Part shown: piece by piece, positions 8,888 to 19,242 of the stretch
How positions within the stretch are numbered: position 1 is the stretch's first letter
How the letters are laid out: every line of letters starts with the position of its first letter
Assembly (NCBI GenBank): GCA_004835665.1
Contig: RBKR01000018.1
Coordinates: 1 to 64,000, forward strand
Direction of reading: 5' to 3'
Source: Phoma sp. XZ068
Taxonomy: Eukaryota > Ascomycota > Dothideomycetes > Pleosporales > Didymellaceae
Length of the DNA stretch: 64,000 nt
Program-made: the position numbers and the translations under genes
Notes under the pieces: generated by a model
Told to the model about the DNA's origin: nothing
The model's database searches: none
What the model saw: only the letters and a program-made list of their open reading frames with translations

Positions 8888-10681
8888 ATGTCACCATCTA
8901 ATCTACCCTGGATCTCCGCGTTGGAAGATGCCGCCGAGCAATTCGATGGCGGGCCCCGGAGCTTCCCGCTAGCCAGCGAGTCGAGCTTTGCCCACAGGCT
9001 CGCATACGACCCGCCGAACCTGGACTACCGAAAGCTGTTTTGGAACAAGGCCACTGTCTCGGACTCGCAGCGTGATGCTCTATTGCGCCCGCACAGCGCA
9101 GGCTGGCTGATTCCGGCCGAGACGAGTGTCTGCAAGCCTGTCTTTGTCGCCCACTCCGCGCTGTCGGCGATATGGCTGTTGAAGGAGACGCTCGACGAGG
9201 ACGCGCTGCCTGCTGATGCTTGGGCCCGGCTGGTCTCTGCAGCGCAGGATCTTGCCAGCAGCCCGAGCGACGGCTTCCAGAAGGAACCCCCTTCAGCGCA
9301 GCGGCCCCGCGATTCCCCACCACCGTCGACAAAGCGTGCTGCTGCATCCAGCTCAGCGCGGCCGTTGAAGCGCCTCCGACAAGCCACCGAGCCTCCCAGC
9401 CCTGCGACGCCGCTGGAAGCAGAGGACGAAGCGGAGGAACCTGAGCAGCTTGCGCCGCCCTGCGAACCCGAGGCGGCCGAGGACCCCAAAGAGCCCGTCC
9501 ATGGACAGGTTGGACAGGAGGAACCCGCCCAGATCACAAGCGTCTCTAACAAAAACCGCCGTGCTGAGCGGGAGCGCGCCAGGAAGCTGGAGCTCATACG
9601 AGCGCAGAAGAAACAGGACCTTGGGTTGGTACCGCCGCCCGACTCAGCGTCTCGCAGGGAACACGGTGCCTATGCCTCCATCTCGCGGCAGGATGAGCCG
9701 TTCATCTCTTGGATCCTCAAGCAGCCGGTCGATGATGGCGACAACCTGTACAGCAGTGCCCCAGCGCCTTACCTGACAGCTTCTGGCATGCTCGACAAGG
9801 CCCGCTCCATCGGCAATAATACCTCCCAGGCCTCTGCGGCTGCCTTTCTGCGGAGCTGGCGCACACAAGGTTCACCCTTTGCGCAGGAGTCCGTGGAGGA
9901 TCGCCCGCCCGCTTCCTCGCGCACCCGCTGGTCGCTGTCGCAGAAGAGCAGTGCCTCGACGGTGCCGAAGAGCGCGCTCGCCTCCGCCTGGAGCCTGTGC
10001 GATCGCTACGAGCAGGAGCTGGATATCATCCATATCAAGTACCGCTGGGCCATGGCTTTCCTCGGCAAGGCGTACACCGAGAGGATGGACCAGATCAAGG
10101 AGCAAGACGTCGCCCGCAGCAGGGATGCCAAGAACCGAGGCGGCAGGGGCAAAGTCAGCTCCGAGGCCATGGACGCCCTGCTGCTGTCCGTCACCGCTAC
10201 GTCGGGGCGTCAGCAGCGTCAGCGATTCAAGAAGCGGCTGCACCAAGCGCTCCGCTGGTACGAAGCAGCCAAGCAGCTTGGCTGGGGTATGCTCTGCCTG
10301 ATGCCGCACGACATCATCTCCAACTCGTGGGTCGAGAACGATCTCCGCATCCCCTTCTGGCACATCTGGCTCACGTTGGTTGCGAAGGCGAATCCGGTGG
10401 CCCACAAAGCAAGCATGGCCTTGGACGCCTGGCTAGGCTCAGAAGGCATCTCTGGCGGATCCATCAGCGAGAAGGCAACGCTGTCGATCGAGGCAAACAC
10501 GCCGACATCAGCGACGCAAGTGGAGGAGATTGAAGACAGCGAGCTGGAAGACGGCGAAGATGGTGACAACCACAGCGTCAAGCCTGCGCCCTCCCAAAGG
10601 ACTACAAACAGCCCTGCGGCCGCCCGTGCAATGCGCCAGCTTACCTTGATCGAGCTCTGTAAGCCTTTTGCAGGCACATAG
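8888..10681 (+). CDS. Divergent partner of the telomere-linked helicase, unknown function
   Basis: Uninterrupted 597-residue frame with a strong ATG context. I recognise no family. The N-terminus (about 1-120) looks globular. Residues about 130-260 are low complexity, rich in Pro, Ala, Glu and Ser, with basic clusters (TKRAAASSSARPLKRLRQ and KNRRAERERARKLELIRAQK) that could be nuclear localisation signals. About 360-510 is helix-rich and Trp-containing (DRYEQELDIIHIKYRWAM; LRWYEAAKQLGWGML). An acidic stretch (EEIEDSELEDGEDGD) precedes the ending RQLTLIELCKPF. GC content and codon use match the helicase gene, and the absence of stops over 1.8 kb argues for a real gene under selection. A nuclear role linked to the helicase is inferred from context only. 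Confidence 0.75.
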   Translation: MSPSNLPWISALEDAAEQFDGGPRSFPLASESSFAHRLAYDPPNLDYRKLFWNKATVSDSQRDALLRPHSAGWLIPAETSVCKPVFVAHSALSAIWLLKETLDEDALPADAWARLVSAAQDLASSPSDGFQKEPPSAQRPRDSPPPSTKRAAASSSARPLKRLRQATEPPSPATPLEAEDEAEEPEQLAPPCEPEAAEDPKEPVHGQVGQEEPAQITSVSNKNRRAERERARKLELIRAQKKQDLGLVPPPDSASRREHGAYASISRQDEPFISWILKQPVDDGDNLYSSAPAPYLTASGMLDKARSIGNNTSQASAAAFLRSWRTQGSPFAQESVEDRPPASSRTRWSLSQKSSASTVPKSALASAWSLCDRYEQELDIIHIKYRWAMAFLGKAYTERMDQIKEQDVARSRDAKNRGGRGKVSSEAMDALLLSVTATSGRQQRQRFKKRLHQALRWYEAAKQLGWGMLCLMPHDIISNSWVENDLRIPFWHIWLTLVAKANPVAHKASMALDAWLGSEGISGGSISEKATLSIEANTPTSATQVEEIEDSELEDGEDGDNHSVKPAPSQRTTNSPAAARAMRQLTLIELCKPFAGT

Positions 10682-11050
10682 TGTGCTGTAATCAATTGCT
10701 CTGTGCTGTGCATTTAGTGTGTTACTTTCTTGCGTTGGTGTTTACAGTGTTGATGTTCTGCTGTGTTGATGCAGTTGTTGTCCGCGCGCTAGCGCAACCC
10801 TAACCACAACATTAAACCCTACCCCCATGATTTACAAAGCCGATTTCGCTACAACTTGCACAGGTAATGCGGGTTATTGTCGCAAAACATATGTCCAAGT
10901 TTGAAGCAGATCCAATCTGTTGTTGCAGAACGACCGTAGTTGGGAGAAAAACCAACCGTACCCATGATAAGATATCCGCGGCAAATCTGTAGCCCTGGTC
11001 CCTAACAAATCCGTACCCCTAAATCAACCATTGGAATGGTTGGCCTACCC
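10682..11050. other. Spacer with telomere-like motifs at the inner edge of the helicase cassette
   Basis: After the partner gene come GTGTT-rich sequence, then CAACCCTAACC at 10795-10805 and AAACCCTACCCCC at about 10815-10827. About 220 bp of average composition follows before the extremely AT-rich block opens near 11,045. No gene seen. Confidence 0.7.
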
Positions 11051-11366
11051 ATCTGGGTTAGAACTTAGTATACTTAAGAAATATATTAATAAGAACCTTA
11101 AGAAGAGATTTATATAAGAATTAGAATTACTAGTAGGATTTCTAGTCCTCTTTATACTAAAGAAAGATAGTAAATTATAAATATATATTAACTACTAGAA
11201 ACTTAATAATATTATAATTAAGAATTAGTACCTATTACTAAATATTAAGAGATTATAGAATTAGTTATCTAAAGTATAATACTTTACTATACTTAATTTA
11301 TATAGAGTATATAACCTTATATATATAAAGAAAGGTAAAGAATAGAAGACTATATTTAGAATATGC

Positions 11367-11861
11367 TGTTAAGGTTGTAAACTAAGTAAAGCTTATAAAT
11401 ACTTCTAAAGTTAGTTCTCTAGGATAAGTGCTAGTATAGAAGGGAGTTAGTATAGATATCTAGTAAAATACTATAATAACTATAGGGTTAATAATAAGTA
11501 GTATAAATAGTTAATCTGTCTAGCTTAAAGGTTAGGTTAAGTTCTAATAACAAAGTTAATTAATAAGGTTAAATATAATACTATAAGGGTAGTGTTCCTA
11601 ATTACTATATACTAAAGAGTGTCTTATATTTCTTATAATATCCTATAAAGTCCTATAGGAGGCCCTATAGTTTCTATAAGTAGTTTATAGTTTCTATAGG
11701 ACATATATATAGTGTTTTATACTATCTTATACTCTTAGTATAGTTTATTTCTATAGGATTATAGGATATTATATAGTCTTCTTAGCTCTATACTGTTAAT
11801 CTGTAACTATAACTTTGTTATACTATACCTCCTTTTCTAAGATTATAATATATACTATAGT
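11367..11861 (-). mobile_element. Inverted, RIP-mutated solo LTR nested in the Gypsy element
   Basis: It begins TGTTAAGGTTGTAAAC; read on the minus strand, this terminus matches the 3' end of the LTR family found at 14,068, 19,243 and 19,516 (GTATTTATAAGCTTT, ending TTAACA). It splits the reverse transcriptase coding trace, which resumes just beyond 13,713. The inner end is blurred by RIP and by the Fot1 insertion at 11,862. Length, about 490 bp, agrees with the 509-bp intact LTR. The left end is well supported and the right end approximate. Confidence 0.7.
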
Positions 11862-11863
11862 TA

Positions 11864-13712
11864 ACGTAAACCACCACCGAGAGCGACAACCCACCGAGAG
11901 CGACAAAATCTCTTGGCACGACTAACACTAGTTATGAATTATCAGATTCATCGCTATCAAACAAGGATCCTATGAACCTTGTGCTCGCATCTGATTCAGA
12001 AGTGTCTTCTGAATCCTTTTTGCACGTACGAGCGTTGTGCCCAGTCCCTCCACAGTTCCCACAGCGCCGTAGAGCTGGTTGTGCTATTTCTTGATCACCA
12101 CCACCTCGAGTCCTTTTGGACGACAAAGCCACCACAGACGCCTCAGCAGCTACCTGCGCTGACCCTACTCCATACTCCAATGTACCCCCATGCTGAATCT
12201 GCTTCCTTTTGCGCCCTTTCCGCTTGGTCATCACTGCCAATTGCTCTTCAAGCTCAGTATTGCGGGCAGCAAGAAGCGCATTTTGATGCAGCATTAGTTC
12301 AGCTCCCTTTACAAGCTGTGAGAAGCCAGCTTGGGCAGCAACTGGTGACCGAGTAAAAGACTCGCTCACAAGCTTTGACTGAGACCCAAATTCATGCGTA
12401 TTGCTTGGAGTCTTCGACTGCCACGGGGTTGTTGGTAGTGGGGGTTGAGGCGGGGTACGCAACCGTGTCTCCAGGCGATCCAACACTACCTGCGCGTTGA
12501 CAGGGACTAGTCCTGATGCCTCAAAGGCCTTTCGACAATTAGCCTGTGTGAATACGTCAAAAAACGCGTCCTTGAAGGCAGGTAGGAAGCCTTCCTTGTT
12601 GATGTGGAAGACGCGTCGGCGTGCCAAGTCTCGGACGCGTTGGGAGTACTTCCGCTTCAATGGCGAGAAGCAGACCACATCAAGTGGCTGGAGGATGTGT
12701 GATGAATGGGGAGGCATACAGAGCGTAAGGATCTTGTTCTCCAAGCAATAGTCCTTGAACTCCTGGTTAAGGTGGCTCTCGTGACCGTCCAAAATGAGCA
12801 GCCGGTATACCCCCACCTGACGCGCTGTTGTATGCGTGTCAAAGTGCTTCAACCACTCCAGGCCAAGCGCGTTGTTTGTCCATCCGTTCTCTGAGACAGA
12901 GAGCTTCCAATTACGCGGTATATCTGCCTCCTCGTACCATGCAGAGATGTGGACACGCCCTTTGTAGATGATAAATGGCGGGGTTGCGTGGCCAGCAGCG
13001 CAGATACTCTGGATGACTGTAACCCACTCGCGATCTCCTGGCTGAACGAGCTCTGGTCGAGTACGTCTATCAGAGCCTGTGACGACCTTCATGGACCCAA
13101 TGACGCCCATCTGGAAGCCAGTCTCGTCAAAGTTGTGCACGTCGTCGTCATGGACGCCGTACTTGGCTTTGGTATCCTCTACCAACTTGAACCACGCGCC
13201 AATGACCTCAGGATCTTCCTGCATTATCCTCTGCCTATCCTTTGCTCGATTGAACGCCATCTTGAGCCTATCTGAGCGCGTCACAAAGCGCGCAGCCCAG
13301 TGCTTGCCAACTGGCTTTCCATCACGCACACCCAACAGTTTATCAGCCATATCTGCCACCTCACACAGCCGGGGCGCAAAGCCTCGCGCGTCAAGGTCAA
13401 GTATGTATTGGATAATCGTCTCTTCCTCTATTGCAGTAAGCTTGAGGCAGTTCACGCGTGTTTCGAGTCGAAATGGTATTCCCTTGGCACGTTTAGATAG
13501 GGTATGATGATTAACGTTGAATGCTGCAGCAGCGCGTCGCAGGCTTGGAAATTCATCTGAACGATAGGCTAGAAGGGCAAGCTGGACCCTACCTTCGTCT
13601 TGTTGATATTGCGCGTTGTGTTGTTGAGACATGTTAGGATGAAAGGAGGAGGAGTGGTCTTGGCAGATTTTGTCGCTCTCGGTGGGTTGTCGCTCTCGGT
13701 GGTGGTTTACGT
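11864..13712 (-). mobile_element. Fot1/pogo-type DNA transposon, copy 1, complete
   Basis: A 1,849-bp element flanked by TA on both sides (11862-11863 and 13713-13714). Its 48-bp terminal inverted repeats start ACGTAAACC; each contains two tandem 17-bp units (ACCACCGAGAGCGACAA, then CCCACCGAGAGCGACAA), likely transposase binding sites. It sits in AT-rich RIP-mutated DNA but has normal base composition itself, so it arrived after that DNA was mutated. Confidence 0.95.
11932..13632 (-). CDS. Fot1/pogo family transposase (copy 1)
   Basis: 566 residues, intact. The N-terminus has a psq-type helix-turn-helix (about 18-52, FPSLRRAAAAFNVNHHTLSK) and a CENP-B/Tc5-type DNA-binding domain (about 66-135). 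The DDE domain shows D169 (HNFDETGF), D282 (LILDGHESH) and D318 (QPLDVV); 35 residues lie between the last two, as in Fot1-like enzymes. The C-terminus has a leucine-rich stretch and a zinc knuckle CGNCGGTGHNARTC. The protein should excise and insert the element at TA sites. With matching inverted repeats around it, the copy looks able to transpose. Confidence 0.95.
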   Translation of the reverse strand: MSQQHNAQYQQDEGRVQLALLAYRSDEFPSLRRAAAAFNVNHHTLSKRAKGIPFRLETRVNCLKLTAIEEETIIQYILDLDARGFAPRLCEVADMADKLLGVRDGKPVGKHWAARFVTRSDRLKMAFNRAKDRQRIMQEDPEVIGAWFKLVEDTKAKYGVHDDDVHNFDETGFQMGVIGSMKVVTGSDRRTRPELVQPGDREWVTVIQSICAAGHATPPFIIYKGRVHISAWYEEADIPRNWKLSVSENGWTNNALGLEWLKHFDTHTTARQVGVYRLLILDGHESHLNQEFKDYCLENKILTLCMPPHSSHILQPLDVVCFSPLKRKYSQRVRDLARRRVFHINKEGFLPAFKDAFFDVFTQANCRKAFEASGLVPVNAQVVLDRLETRLRTPPQPPLPTTPWQSKTPSNTHEFGSQSKLVSESFTRSPVAAQAGFSQLVKGAELMLHQNALLAARNTELEEQLAVMTKRKGRKRKQIQHGGTLEYGVGSAQVAAEASVVALSSKRTRGGGDQEIAQPALRRCGNCGGTGHNARTCKKDSEDTSESDASTRFIGSLFDSDESDNS

Positions 13713-14067
13713 TATTTTAAGTATTTAGTAATACTATTTAGGCTTACTAATATACTAGCTATATATTAGGCCCTTATTAATAATATATTAAGAGTATACT
13801 TAGATATTATAGTAGTAGTATACCTTAATAATATTCTAGTATATTTAGTAACACTAGAAGAATATATTTACTATATTAGAGAAGTGTTAGAATACCTTAG
13901 AAAAGTAGATCTTTAACTTAAACCTAAGAAGTATAAATAGTATAAAAAAGAAGTAAAGTTCCTTAGCTATATTATAGGGAGATATAGAGTTAAGATAAGT
14001 AAAATAAAGATTTAGGTTATAAAGGATTAGCTAACTTCTACCTCTCTTAAGAGAATTTAGAAATTTC

Positions 14068-14576
14068 TGTTACGATCCTGGACCAGCGAACGCGGGGTGT
14101 TGGTTTTATCACCAATGACACACGCCGGATCGCCGACACGCTAGACCTCAGGGTCACGTGTGTCTCACGAAATCCTACAACAGGCCCAGGCCAAGACCGT
14201 GGGACACCATGGGCAACATCACGTGACGTCCCACGATTCCCACGAAGTACCACGAATTCCTACAAGGCCCCCCATGGGACATTGTGAGAAACCATGAGAC
14301 ATCGTAGGACACTTGCATATCCCTTTAGTATATAGTACGTAGGAACACAACCCTTATGGTTCGTGTTCAACCTGATCAATCCACTTTGTTATTGGAATCT
14401 CAACCCAACTCTCGAGACAGATAGATCATATCTATACTCCTCATTGTTACCCATAGCTGTCACGGTGTTTCACTAGGCAACTATACCCCCCTCCCCGACG
14501 AGCCACTTGTAAACGTATTCATCCCCGAGAACCAACTAGAACGAGTACACGAGCTTTGCTTAGTACGACTTCAACA
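14068..14576 (+). mobile_element. Unmutated 509-bp solo LTR with 5-bp target duplication
   Basis: It starts TGTTACGATCC and ends CTTCAACA, the usual TG...CA of an LTR. ATTTC occurs immediately before (14063-14067) and after (14577-14581). Removing the insert rejoins the Gypsy reverse transcriptase reading trace exactly. Base composition is normal, unlike the AT-rich DNA on both sides, so insertion post-dates the RIP of its host. Its 3' half is the unmutated counterpart of the LTR copies at 19,243-19,515, 19,516-19,745 and 22,225-22,450. The short minus-strand open frame inside is not a gene. Confidence 0.93.
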
Positions 14577-17391
14577 ATTTCTAGGATTTATTAATTTTAA
14601 CTAATACTTTATTAAGGACTATTTACTTAAGGCCTTACTACTTATAAAGCTTATATAGAAGGATATACTATTTAAGTAGAAATAAGTATAAAAGGATACT
14701 TTTTAGTTACTTAAACAGTTCTATATTAAGCTACCTATAATAATTATATTTAAGAATAGAAAGCTACTTTAAATTAAGATAGATACTTTAGATTTAGTAT
14801 TAAGAGCTTGCGCTATATAAGAATAAGATAGATAATAGTACCTAATTACCTATTACTCTAGAAAGTTCTTAGGACTAGAAGAATAATATAATATATATAA
14901 TAAGAAATTATTAGCTATTATATTAGCCCTAGAATATTAAAGAATCTATATAGAAAGTTGCTTAGAACTTACTATTTATACTAACTATAAGAACCTAGTA
15001 CACTTTACTACTACTAAGACACTTAACTAATAATAAGTATACTAGTCTAAGCTATTAGGATAATATAAGTTTAAAATACTATATACTCTAAAAAAAGATA
15101 ATAGTAGAGCTAATACACTTAGTAGATAATATAATCTAGCTAGAGAAAAAATAATAAACTAGTTTACTATACTTAGAGTTAATAAAAATAGGTTATTAGA
15201 ACTATCTTAGCAGCTTAATAATATAATATAAGTTTAATAAAAATAGTGTATACTTATAAAAGTACTAAAGGAACTAGAAAATAAAATTATAAGCTATTAT
15301 TATAATAACCTACTTTATAGACACTCTAGTATAATATAAATAATAGAACTTATTAGATAATACTATAAGTTTAGCTATATAAAGAATAAGGTTACTAAGT
15401 TTATTAAGAACTATATTAATTACTAATAAAATAAGTATAGTATATATATAAAGTATAGAAAAATATAAGTAATAGAGCTACTAATAGCACTATAGACAAA
15501 TATTATAATAGATTTTATTATATAACTGCCTATCTCTAAGGACCCTATTATAGAATATACTTATAACTTAATCTTTATTATAGTAGATAGGTTTACTAAG
15601 GTAGTAGAAATAATACTATTTTAATATAGTTATACTATAGAGTAGCTTATACAAGTGTTTCTAGATAGGATTATCTGTTACTATAGTATACTAGAGTTAA
15701 TTATTAGTAATAGAAATAAGCTTTTTATATTAAACTATTAGACTATACTTATAGTAGCTATTAGTACTAAGAAAAAGCTATTAACTATATACTATCTGCA
15801 AATAGACAGACAAATAGAAAGAATAAATTAGACTATAGAAATATACTTAAGGATATATAGTAACTAGGAGTAAGATAACTAGGTTTTACTATTACCTATA
15901 GTATAGATTATATATAATAATAAACTATTAGAAGTAATAAGTATAATACTATTCTTTATAAATTATAGAAGATATCTAAATCTCTTTATAAGATTTCTTA
16001 ACAGTAACATCTAAATAAATTTAGCAATAACTTTAGTATAAAAACTAAAAGAAGTATACTAGAAATTACTTAAAAATATTAATAAAGCTTAATAATAAGT
16101 AATCTCTTATATTAATTAGAAAAGAAAAATAGCACCTTAGCTAAAAGAAGGGGATAAAGTCTACCTCCTTATAAAAAACTTATAAATATAAAGACTAATA
16201 AAAAAACTAGATTATATTAAAGTTAGACTATTTTTTATTTCTAGGTAAATTAGCTCTATTAACTATTAACTTAAACTACTATAGGATACTAGAATATACT
16301 TTATATTCTATATATTACTATTAGAACTAGTAGACTCTAATATACTAATCTAAAAAGACTTCTACTACTAGGTTAAAGAAGAAACTAAGTAGAAAGTTAA
16401 AAAAATAATATAATATTAAAGGAAAAAATATAAAGATAAATACCTAGTTAAGTAGTTAAGATACTCTAATTTAGAAAATATATAGGAACCTTCTATAAAC
16501 CTTATAAACTGCTAGCAGCTATTAAAGAAATTTAAGACTAATTAGAAAGTACTATATTAGCTTTCTAAGCCTTAATTAGCTACCTCTTAAATATACTCTA
16601 TATACTAGGTAATAGAGCTAGGCTAAGTCTATCTAAAGGACCTTCTAAGAGAATTATCTCTTCTTCTAGCTCCTACTTAATAATACTTTATTTCTTTACT
16701 ATAATTACTTTCTCTATATAATAATTAAGCAAATCTATTTATTAGTATAACTACTCTTTATATATATATATAACCTATAACTCTTCTAATGCCTTCTTAG
16801 AGGCCTTAAGTACTTTATTTTATACTTTATAACTTTCTTTTATCTATACCTGTAGCTTCTCTTTCTTAGTCTCTAGATATTTAAACTCTAACTATATTAT
16901 ATAAATATTATAATACTACCTATACTTTAAATATTTGCTATATTTTCTAGAATAAATATAAACTTTATACACCTACTTATACTTTTTATAGGTTAAATAC
17001 TTTTTTACTATAATCTCTCTAAAGAACTTAATAAATTTATATAGGTAGTAATAACAGGCTAAACTTAACTTAGTAGGATATTTAGGTATTATTAAGAGGA
17101 TATACTATTAAACAAGGGGGGACCTATATTATATAAACTAAGCTTAAGAGACTAAGCTAAGATAGAAAGGAGATAGTATTATAATTCTAGAGAATACTAA
17201 ATAAAGGTTAATAATTATAGGCTAAGTACAGCATAGTTAAACTATATAGGAGAAAGTATTATAAGTAAGTATAAATAACAAGTATTATTAGTTACTACTT
17301 AGGTAATAATATAAAGTTATATATTATAATTAGTCTTAGTGTAATTAGTATAATTAGTAATTAGTATAATTAATAATTAGTATAATTAGTA

Positions 17392-19240
17392 ACGTAAACC
17401 ACCACCGAGAGCGACAACCCACCGAGAGCGACAAAATCTCTTGGCACGACTAACACTAGTTATGAATTATCAGATTCATCGCTATCAAACAAGGATCCTA
17501 TGAACCTTGTGCTCGCATCTGATTCAGAAGTGTCTTCTGAATCCTTTTTGCACGTACGAGCGTTGTGCCCAGTCCCTCCACAGTTCCCACAGCGCCGTAG
17601 AGCTGGTTGTGCTATTTCTTGATCACCACCACCTCGAGTCCTTTTGGACGACAAAGCCACCACAGACGCCTCAGCAGCTACCTGCGCTGACCCTACTCCA
17701 TACTCCAATGTACCCCCATGCTGAATCTGCTTCCTTTTGCGCCCTTTCCGCTTGGTCATCACTGCCAATTGCTCTTCAAGCTCAGTATTGCGGGCAGCAA
17801 GAAGCGCATTTTGATGCAGCATTAGTTCAGCTCCCTTTACAAGCTGTGAGAAGCCAGCTTGGGCAGCAACTGGTGACCGAGTAAAAGACTCGCTCACAAG
17901 CTTTGACTGAGACCCAAATTCATGCGTATTGCTTGGAGTCTTCGACTGCCACGGGGTTGTTGGTAGTGGGGGTTGAGGCGGGGTACGCAACCGTGTCTCC
18001 AGGCGATCCAACACTACCTGCGCGTTGACAGGGACTAGTCCTGATGCCTCAAAGGCCTTTCGACAATTAGCCTGTGTGAATACGTCAAAAAACGCGTCCT
18101 TGAAGGCAGGTAGGAAGCCTTCCTTGTTGATGTGGAAGACGCGTCGGCGTGCCAAGTCTCGGACGCGTTGGGAGTACTTCCGCTTCAATGGCGAGAAGCA
18201 GACCACATCAAGTGGCTGGAGGATGTGTGATGAATGGGGAGGCATACAGAGCGTAAGGATCTTGTTCTCCAAGCAATAGTCCTTGAACTCCTGGTTAAGG
18301 TGGCTCTCGTGACCGTCCAAAATGAGCAGCCGGTATACCCCCACCTGACGCGCTGTTGTATGCGTGTCAAAGTGCTTCAACCACTCCAGGCCAAGCGCGT
18401 TGTTTGTCCATCCGTTCTCTGAGACAGAGAGCTTCCAATTACGCGGTATATCTGCCTCCTCGTACCATGCAGAGATGTGGACACGCCCTTTGTAGATGAT
18501 AAATGGCGGGGTTGCGTGGCCAGCAGCGCAGATACTCTGGATGACTGTAACCCACTCGCGATCTCCTGGCTGAACGAGCTCTGGTCGAGTACGTCTATCA
18601 GAGCCTGTGACGACCTTCATGGACCCAATGACGCCCATCTGGAAGCCAGTCTCGTCAAAGTTGTGCACGTCGTCGTCATGGACGCCGTACTTGGCTTTGG
18701 TATCCTCTACCAACTTGAACCACGCGCCAATGACCTCAGGATCTTCCTGCATTATCCTCTGCCTATCCTTTGCTCGATTGAACGCCATCTTGAGCCTATC
18801 TGAGCGCGTCACAAAGCGCGCAGCCCAGTGCTTGCCAACTGGCTTTCCATCACGCACACCCAACAGTTTATCAGCCATATCTGCCACCTCACACAGCCGG
18901 GGCGCAAAGCCTCGCGCGTCAAGGTCAAGTATGTATTGGATAATCGTCTCTTCCTCTATTGCAGTAAGCTTGAGGCAGTTCACGCGTGTTTCGAGTCGAA
19001 ATGGTATTCCCTTGGCACGTTTAGATAGGGTATGATGATTAACGTTGAATGCTGCAGCAGCGCGTCGCAGGCTTGGAAATTCATCTGAACGATAGGCTAG
19101 AAGGGCAAGCTGGACCCTACCTTCGTCTTGTTGATATTGCGCGTTGTGTTGTTGAGACATGTTAGGATGAAAGGAGGAGGAGTGGTCTTGGCAGATTTTG
19201 TCGCTCTCGGTGGGTTGTCGCTCTCGGTGGTGGTTTACGT
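17392..19240 (-). mobile_element. Fot1/pogo-type DNA transposon, copy 2, complete
   Basis: Again exactly 1,849 bp, flanked by TA (17390-17391 and 19241-19242), with the same 48-bp inverted repeats. I saw no base difference from copy 1 in the stretches compared, and open frames on both strands translate identically. It lies in the same orientation as copy 1, inside the 3' LTR of the RIP-mutated Gypsy element. Confidence 0.95.
17460..19160 (-). CDS. Fot1/pogo family transposase (copy 2)
   Basis: Translates to the same 566 residues as copy 1, with the same DD35D catalytic triad, helix-turn-helix domains and zinc knuckle. The open frame extends upstream to 19262, beyond the inverted repeat into flanking DNA. 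I therefore use the ATG at 19160, which matches copy 1 and lies inside the element. Confidence 0.95.
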   Translation of the reverse strand: MSQQHNAQYQQDEGRVQLALLAYRSDEFPSLRRAAAAFNVNHHTLSKRAKGIPFRLETRVNCLKLTAIEEETIIQYILDLDARGFAPRLCEVADMADKLLGVRDGKPVGKHWAARFVTRSDRLKMAFNRAKDRQRIMQEDPEVIGAWFKLVEDTKAKYGVHDDDVHNFDETGFQMGVIGSMKVVTGSDRRTRPELVQPGDREWVTVIQSICAAGHATPPFIIYKGRVHISAWYEEADIPRNWKLSVSENGWTNNALGLEWLKHFDTHTTARQVGVYRLLILDGHESHLNQEFKDYCLENKILTLCMPPHSSHILQPLDVVCFSPLKRKYSQRVRDLARRRVFHINKEGFLPAFKDAFFDVFTQANCRKAFEASGLVPVNAQVVLDRLETRLRTPPQPPLPTTPWQSKTPSNTHEFGSQSKLVSESFTRSPVAAQAGFSQLVKGAELMLHQNALLAARNTELEEQLAVMTKRKGRKRKQIQHGGTLEYGVGSAQVAAEASVVALSSKRTRGGGDQEIAQPALRRCGNCGGTGHNARTCKKDSEDTSESDASTRFIGSLFDSDESDNS

Positions 19241-19242
19241 TA

